Below, in pieces: positions 35,801 through 44,800 of a DNA stretch of 64,000 nt. Under the pieces are notes generated by a model. That model was not told the DNA's origin. It made no database searches and saw only the letters and a list, made by a program, of their open reading frames with translations. How positions within the stretch are numbered: position 1 is the first letter of the stretch; each line of letters begins with the position of its first letter. Position numbers and translations under genes: made by a program. The DNA is from Chionoecetes opilio (taxonomy: Eukaryota; Arthropoda; Malacostraca; Decapoda; Majidae), in assembly GCA_016584305.1 (NCBI GenBank), contig JACEEZ010018480.1, forward strand, positions 130,127-194,126, in the 5' to 3' direction.

Positions 35801-38800
35801 ACTCCACTTCAGTACTCCATTACTCCACTTCATTACCCCCATACTTCACGTCATTACTCCATTACTCCACTTCATTACTCCATTACTCCACGTCATTACT
35901 CCTCCATTAACTTCCACTTCATTACTCCATGACTCCACTTCATTACTCATCTCACTCATTACCCATACCCTTCATCTCAGACCACTTCATTACTCCAATT
36001 ACTCCACTGTCATTACTCCATTACTTCACTTCATTACTCCATTACTCACTCATACCCATTACTCCACTTCATTACTCCATTACTCCACTTCATTACTCTA
36101 TTACTCCACTCAGTACTCCAGTACTCACGTCATTACTCTATTACTCCACTTCATTACTCATTACTCCACGGCATACTCCATTACTCACTTCATTACTCCA
36201 TACTCTCATTACTCCATTACTCCACTCATTACCATTACTCAATTCATTACTCCATTACTCCACTCCATTACTCCACTTCATTACTCCATTACTCCACTTC
36301 ATTACTCCATTACTTCACTTCATTACTCCATTACTCACTTCATTACTCCATTACTCCACTTCATTACTCCATTACTCCACTTCATTACTCCATTACTCCA
36401 CTTCATTACTCCATTACTTCACTTCATTACTCCATTACTCCACTTCATTACTCTATTACTCCACTTCATTACTCTATTACTCCACTTCATTACTCCATTA
36501 CTTCACTTCATTACTCCATTACTCCACTTCATTACTCCATTACTCCACTTCATTACTCTATTACTCCACTTCATTACTCCATTACTCCACTTCATTACTC
36601 TATTACTCCACTTCATTACTCCATTACTCCACTTCATTACTCCATTACTCCACTTCATTACTCCATTACTCCACTTCATTACTCTATTACTCCACTTCAT
36701 TACTCCATTACTTCACTTCATTACTCCATTACTCTATTACTCCACTTCATTACTCTATTACTCCACTTCATTACTCCATTACTCCACTTCATTACTCTAT
36801 TACTCCACTTCATTACTCTATTACTTCACTTCATTACTCTATTACTCCACTTCATTACTCTATCACTTCACTTATTTACATTATACACTCCATTCCTCCA
36901 CTTCGTTACTCCATTACTTTACTTTAGACAAACATGTTTCCTTCCAGATACTCACAGAAGCTCCTCAGACCCTCAGAGGAGCCAAGGAAGGGTAGTGCGC
37001 CGTCTCTTAGGTTCCAAAAGCCAGGGGAGGATAACAGTGCAAGGTGAGTCCTGATTGGCTATTGATATTGTACTTGGAGTGACTTTATTTTTTTTATTTT
37101 TTGGACTGTATCAGACTTTCATGTCCTCTGTTAATGGAGCGAGTGTATCAAATGTTGTTTCCTATGCAATGAAAGATTCTTTATTATCTTTATTCAATCA
37201 ATTTAGACAAATTGCATAAGAGTACCAGGTCGGATTCGAACCCCTGGACAGAGCGTCTTAGCTCCCTCACCACACGGAGGTTGGGGTAATGATATGTATG
37301 GGGTGCTTATCATTACCTTTTAACCTCTGTGGTGAGGGAGCTAAGACGCCCTGTCCAGGGGTTCAAATTCGACCTGGTACTCTTATACATTATCTTTATT
37401 GTTTATACTATATAAAAGTATGTGCATTGTAATGGATTAATATGTTGTGGACTGAGGAGACCATTGGCGATTTTTCTTTTCAATTTTTAATCATATGAGT
37501 AGAACAGGGTTGCACAAATTCTGGCCCGTGGACCAGATCCGGTCCGCAAAGGCCTAGCGTCTTGCTCCACAGCCTACTTGGCATTAACATTGCAAACGGC
37601 CCACGAAACTCGGCCAAAAAATATAATTGATTCTGCCGCACAGACAGCATCTGCCATACATTGAATCATGACATGGACATGAAAATGACAGGACAATGAA
37701 TTGCTCCTTCATGGCAAGCAGTACCACCTGTCTCATAGATTTGACTCTTTTTCAATAAAATGTTTGTATACGTGTATAGTCACTTTGGGGTTTTCATCAG
37801 TCACTCCGGCCCTCTGGCTGCTCCCTAAAGTCTCATCCAGCCTTCGCTTTGAAAAGTTTGCCCGCCCCTGGAGTAGAACATGATGAAAAGTAGCATAAGA
37901 TTAATTCTTTTACCATGATCATCATCATTACTAAGATTTGCAGTAAATGGAGCACAATCAAAGCACCAACTTGTCTCATCCATAACGTATTCTTCCCCAA
38001 ACAGGTCATCCAAGCAGTCCATGTCAAGAGGTCCCGTGAGTAGCAGCGTCAGCAGCAGGTGGCAGAAGAAGGGGTCCCAGCAGCAGTCACCCAGGGAGTG
38101 CCAGGCAGACAGGAGGCCACCATCACCATCCTCCTCCTCCTCCTCCTCCACGTCCTCCAGCAGCTCAGAGGACGTAAGGCTTCCCTACATTTTGCCCGCC
38201 CACAAGTGACTCATTGTTATTTTATTTTATTTATTTATTTATTTATTATTATTATTTTTTTACATCACATAGGACTGGCCAAGGGCAAAACAAAAAAAAG
38301 GTAACAAAACTCCGCTTAATTGCCAGTCCCTATAAAGAGGACAGTAAGAGAATATAAAAGGGGGGTTGGGCCAATTTAGTTCATTTTAGTTTGCATCTAA
38401 TGTCCTATATCCCTCTACTTGCAGGGACTTCCTCTCGAGAATGGCTATGAGGATCAAAATAATGAAGTGAATGAATTAACGATGATGGAGAAATAGAAAA
38501 TGAAGTCATTGGTGTAAATACTTAGTTAGAGTGACAGTTACATGTCCAGATGTATTATTTATTTTAAGCTGTTATGGAAATTCAAAAACCATCCATTTGT
38601 TAATCTGATATTTTGTTTGAGTTCAAGAGCATTTAATGTAAGTAATATACCGTACATATTCTCTATACAAGGTTTCATAAGTGAAGTGATCCACCTATGT
38701 CCTCCGCCAAAAACTAGGGTTGCCTGTCGGGAATAGCATCTGGGGAGTAAAAGTCATGATAAAAATTTGAATGATGAACGCCAACAATAGGAACCGTATC

Positions 38801-41800
38801 ATCAACAGCCTAACCTCCTTAAGACATTATGGGAAAATCTGACTTTAAAATGAAAGATGATGATGATGAACTGATGGACAAAAATTCAATGGTGTGTGGA
38901 TGAGTAGTTTACAACGGAGCTTGAGAGGGCCAATTATCTATTCTGACCAAAATTCATCCTAAAACGTGATCGAGTAGCTTTTTTCCTTACCATCTTTACG
39001 AGAACTACCACATGTAGGTCTCACGGCCTCTTGTAGCTTCCTTATTTTCTAATGTTCTTATGTTCTTATCTGTACCTTGGCACTTTCCTCAGGAGGGCAC
39101 AAGCCAGGCACCAAAGGCCACCACACCAGGACTGCAAGGGGCTCCTGTCACCACCCAGCCTCCTACCGCCACAGCCCCCTTACCAAGACCGAAAGAGGCC
39201 CCTGCCGCCACACCACTCACCGACAAGGAGATGAACGACCTCGCCGCCAAGCTCATGAAGGCGGAGTTGATGGGCAATGATGTGAGTATGAGTCAGGTGG
39301 GCAATGATGTGAGTACGAGTCAGGTGGGCAATGATGTGAGTATGAGCGAGACCACCGAGAGACAAGGCCTGGTGGATCGCCCGTGACGTCACACCATAAG
39401 GATACCACCCGCTCCGCTCCCCGTACAAGTTTACCTACCTAATATAATGTTTATCAGTATAAAAGATATACTGTTATCTTCGGAAATGTTTGTTCTATAA
39501 TATTATCAAATAAAAAACCGTAAAACACACAAAGAAAGTGCCATTATGAGACTTTCAAGAAATATGCATTAACTTAAACTCTTCGCCATTTAATATTTTG
39601 CTCGCAAACATTTTACATGGAGAATGTCAATAGAAGCGGAGTTTAATTAGCTTTCCATTGATATATTTCGTTTAGTGATAAATGAATTAGCGGCATGCAT
39701 AAATTAGCGTTAACTAAATATAAAAAATCATGAAATCGGGTAATTTCCTACCTAATATATGTTTATCAGTATAAAATATATACTTTTATCTTCGGAAATG
39801 TTTGTTCTATAATATTATCAAGTAAAAAACCGTAAAATACACTAAAGAAATGCCATTATGAGACTTTCAAGAAATGTGCATGTACTTAAACTTTTCGCTA
39901 TTTAATATTTTATGCAAAAACTTTTTACATGGAGAATATCAATAGAAGCGGAATTTAATTAGCTTTCCATTGATATATTTCCTTTTCTGATAAATGAATT
40001 AGAACCATGCATAAATTAGCGTTAACTAAATAAATAACATCATGAAATCGGGTAATTTACCCGATTTCATGAAGTTATTTATTTAGTTAACGCTAATTTA
40101 TGCATAGTTCTAATTTATTTATCAGAAAAGGAAATATATCAATGGAAAGCTAATTAAATTCCGCTTCTATTGATATTCTCCATGTAAAAAGTTTTTGCAC
40201 AAAATATTAAATAGCGAAAAGTTTAAGTACATGCACATTTCTTGAAAGTCTCATAATGGCATTTCTTTAGTGTATTTTACGGTTTTTTACTTGATAATAT
40301 TATAGAACAAACATTTCCGAAGATAAAAGTATATATTTTATACTGATAAACATATATTAGGTAGGAAATTACCCGATTTCATGATTTTTTATATTTAGTT
40401 AACGCTAATTTATGCATGCCGCTAATTCATTTATCACTAAACGAAATATATCAATGGAAAGCTAATTAAACTCCGCTTCTATTGACATTCTCCATGTAAA
40501 ATGTTTGCGAGCAAAATATTAAATGGCGAAGAGTTTAAGTTAATGCATATTTCTTGAAAGTCTCATAATGGCATTTCCTTTGTGTGTTTTACGGTTTTTT
40601 ATTTGATAATATTATAGAACAAACATTTCCGAAGATAACAGTATATCTTTTATACTGATAAACATTATATTAGGTAGGTAAACTTGTACAGGGAGCGAAG
40701 CGGGTGGTATCCTTATGGTGTGACGTCACGGGCGATCCACCAGGCCTTATCATCTCGGTGGCCACGGTATGAGTCAGTGGTGAGGAAGAGAAACAATCAA
40801 TTGCCTTACTCTCAGCACTGTAGATTGAAGGAGCAGAGTACAGTGTTGAGAGTAAGGCGATTGAGGTGGTTTGGGCACTTGAAGAGGAGAGAAGGTGGTG
40901 AGGCATTGGGGAGAGCTGTTGGAGTGGAAGTGCCAGGTTGCCATCCACCGGGCAGGCCAAGAAAGACATGGAGGCAGTGTGTTGAAGAGGATCTGGCAGC
41001 ATTAGGCATTGAAGAAGTTGAGGCAATGGATAGAGATAGTTGGAAGAGTATCATCGGCCGTCTAACCTCATAAGATATCATAGGAAAATCTGACGTTAAA
41101 CAGAAAGAGGAAGAAGGTGAGGAAGAGAACCCATGGGCGCAGGGAGACCAGAAGACTGTGAATTATTTGGTCTGTAATGAGTGATGTGTTACTACTGTAG
41201 TCTTGTATCCTATATGTATGTATGTATCATGGTTTTTTTATATACATTATGAATTTTTTTTGTCAGTTATGTATATTTGCAGCCCAGTGAGCAGAGTGGC
41301 GTGCTGGGAACATAGTTTACTTATGAAGTTTATGTTTTACAGATTACGTCCTATGTCATAGTATAATACATAGTTCATTATTCTTGTTATATTGTTATTC
41401 TAATGTTTCTTCTTTCTTAACATGTCTTATAGTGTACCTTTTATTGTTTTTTTATTGATCTGAGCTCATGGCAAAGGTAATTTATCATTGTATTTGTATA
41501 AAGTGTGACAGTGCAGTTTATCTATGTATTCATCTAGTTGTCTTTTCACAGGGCCTGAGCTACACTCATATGGCCCCGTCTCCATGTCTACATTTTATTA
41601 TTCATCGTTAGTGCAAATATGTGGTTGTGGTGTAATATGTGTTTGTGGTGTAATATGTGTTTGTGGTGTAATATGTGTTTGTGGTGTAATATGTGTTTGT
41701 GGTGTGTCTCCAGGCTCAGGCAACCAAACTGAAGACCCGCTTGGAGGCCGCCAGGGAGGTCCGGGCGGCAGGGAGCGGGTCTGGCGGGCCTGATGGAGGG

Positions 41801-44800
41801 GAGACAAGTGGACCGACAGAGCAGCAAGTGATTGTTCTCACCCGCACTGACAGCAGAGGTGGGTGGACACACACACACACTCCAACCGTATTAATATCTC
41901 ACATGCATGATTCACTTTGTATATTTTTAGGGAATACTGATCTAGCAAGTATTTTTCTATTTTTCTGTTCTTTATCATTCATTTATTTTTATGTAATCCT
42001 TTTGCCAATCCTGTGTTGCCTCCGTGGTGTAGTGGCTAGCATGCCTGGCTATGAATCTGCGGGCCTGGGTTTGAATCTGGGCCAGGGCAAGTCGGCGACC
42101 AGGCAAACCAGCTGTTCTTCACTTTCGGGGTTGATAAATGGATACCTGGGGAAACCTGGTGAAGGTAACTGTGGTAACCCAGATGTCACACTAGCCCTGT
42201 GTCCCGGGGTAACGGGTTCTCACCCACCACAGGCTCAAAGGCTAATGCGATGGAGATGAAAATTGAGGCCATGCGCAGCGTATCGTATTCCCCAATCTTT
42301 ACCCTGTCTTTTTGGCCAATCTACAATTTGAATGAAATATAACTACATGTCTTCAATGCTTGGTCTTTATGCAGGCAGCTGGGATAAAGTGTAGGAAAAA
42401 TGTATTTTCATGTCTGATGTGCAATTTTATAAAGCATCAATGGTGGCTGAGTTGACTTACTACACATGTGTGGTTGTGTACATGAGGGTTAGGCAAGTGT
42501 TCGTTTTTTATATTGGGGCTGTTTTATAGTTCTAGTTATAATGGCTTATGCTTGTCATAACGTTATTGTTTAGACATAAAATGTATTACGTATTTTGTAT
42601 TTGCATTGGCCCTTTTATTGTAACATTTGTATTGAATATAGTTGTTGTGGTCAATAAAACTAACTAACTAACTGTGGTGGCAGGAGTGAGTCGGCCTGTG
42701 GTGGGGTCAGGAGCAGAGGCCGGCCAGGGGAAGAAGAGGAGTAAGGTGAAGACCCACGGGCAGGATGGACAGAGGGACAGGTACTTCCCTGATGACGACC
42801 ACTACAACCTCAAAAACATGGTGAGAACAAGGGAAGGAGGAAGGAGGTGAGAACAAGGGAGGGAGGAGGGAACAAGGAACGGAGGAAGGGAGGGCCTTCA
42901 CACACACACACCCTCTCAGTACAAGCTTCAGTCCTTATTTAGTTAACCTTCCTTCACATATACATTATACACTCCCTCTACAAGCTTCATCCAAACATCA
43001 GATAGAATGAGATCTATTCACCCACTTATTAACTCATGTAATAACCTTTTCTTGACAGCCACACACCCCACACAGCTTGACATCCTGATTTAGTTAACCT
43101 TCCTTCACATAGACATCCCGTCACAGTACAAACTTCATCCAAATACCAGGTAAACAGTAAATAAAACAGGTCAGTAAAACAGGTAGAATGACATCTATTC
43201 GCCCACCTGTCCACAGTTTGAGAAGGAGAAAGGCACCACAGCTGACGACCAGAATGCCATGTTTGAGGAGGCCGCCATGAAGAACACCGAGAGGCTGAAC
43301 GACGAGTACGACATTGACGACATGTTTATGAGCAAGACAGCGCTGAGGGACAACGCCGCTAAACAGGCTGAGAGGGACAAGAAGAAGGCGATCCAGGAGC
43401 ACCAGCGGGTGGAGCGTTCCCTGGAGGAGTGCCAGTGGTGCTTTGACAACAAGGAGATGCCCAAACACCTCATTGTGGCCCTGGGAACTAAGGTGATTGA
43501 TGGCCAGGCTTATAGGATGATTTAGTGCTGTGAACTTCTTTGTTGTGTTATGATGAGAATGAGAACGTTAGATGAGGGACTTAGGTTCTCAATGTGGAAC
43601 TTAGATAATTGTGAAACTTGAGTAGCAATGAACAAAGGTGATTGCCAGACATATAAGATGATTTAGTGCTGTGAACTAGTATGTTATGTTTTGATAAGAA
43701 TTAGAAAGTTAGATGAGGGAATTTAGGTTCTCAATGTAGAACTTTATCATTGTGAAACTTGAGTAGCAATGAGAATGGTGTATGTTGTTTATATTTGTGA
43801 TGCGAAGAGTGAAAGTGAAAGTGGTCAGGCAGCTGTCACGGCACACAAACATTACGGGCGGTACATATTGACACAGTTTTCATCAGAATTATTGATGAAT
43901 ATGTCTCGCTAATCCACAAGTTTCGTAATGTCCAGGCTGTGTCGTGTATTCTGAAGCTTGAATGTTGTGTGTTGTGCTCTCCATGTTTTATCCATCCATG
44001 ATAAGTACAGGTTCAGTGGTTCACCCTTTATCCTGGGGTGTATAAGCTTTGTTTCCTTCACATTACATTCCCCGCTAACTCATGTCGTAGATTCACCAGC
44101 AGACGTAAAGATGACAGGCACATTCCTTCACATTACATTCACATTATATTCACCAGCACTTCACAGTAGATTCACCATTCCTTCACAGTAGATTCACCAG
44201 CACTTCACATTTAAATTCACCATTCCTTCACAGTAGATTCACCAGCACTTCACATTTAAATTCACCATTCCTTCACAGTAGATTCACCAGCAAAGTAAAG
44301 ATGAGAGGCACATAATGACAGTGTTCCCTATACAGTGTTACCTGAGTCTGCCGGCCCACCAGTCCCTCACGCCGGGCCACTGCTGCATCGTGCCCATCCA
44401 CCACATCAGCTGCTGCGTCCAGGCCGAGGAGGACCTGTGGGATGAGGTGCAGGTAGGGCCTCTTGTCCTCTCACCTTGACCTTTGTTACCTTGTTACCTT
44501 ATTACCTTGTTACCTTGTACCTTTGTTTGAATATCCCGCCACTACAGGCACTCGAGGATGTCTTATTATACTCTGGGGTTTTTAACGAGGTAAAAAATCC
44601 TGACCCCTTGCTGCTTACTGACTTATATTTAATGCCAGGAGAAAGGAATACTATGTTTCTTCTAAATTTCAGTTGTATTTTTATCATAGTTAACCATATT
44701 ATCAGGTAAACATAGGCATAATTTTAAGCATGAGATCTTAGGATAGAATGGAATTTTTGCCTCGTTAGAAATAAAACTATAGATCTGTAGTTGTTTTGAG

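Larger units (their letters stand above)
32596..36947 (+). other. CWF19L2 intron 6, pyrimidine-rich and G-poor
   Basis: The whole 4.3-kb intron is dominated by C, T and A on the transcribed-sense strand: CT microsatellites (32715-32930), CAT repeats (33160-33232), then the 21-bp satellite. No exon is supported inside it. Confidence 0.7.

Noticed and set aside
33232..36927. Frames encoding SLLHYST and SITPLHY repeats
   Set aside because: Translation of the 21-bp intronic satellite between two CWF19L2 exons.
37213..37395. Functional tRNA gene
   Set aside because: Only B-box-like halves in inverted orientation; no full cloverleaf with A box and acceptor stem was visible.
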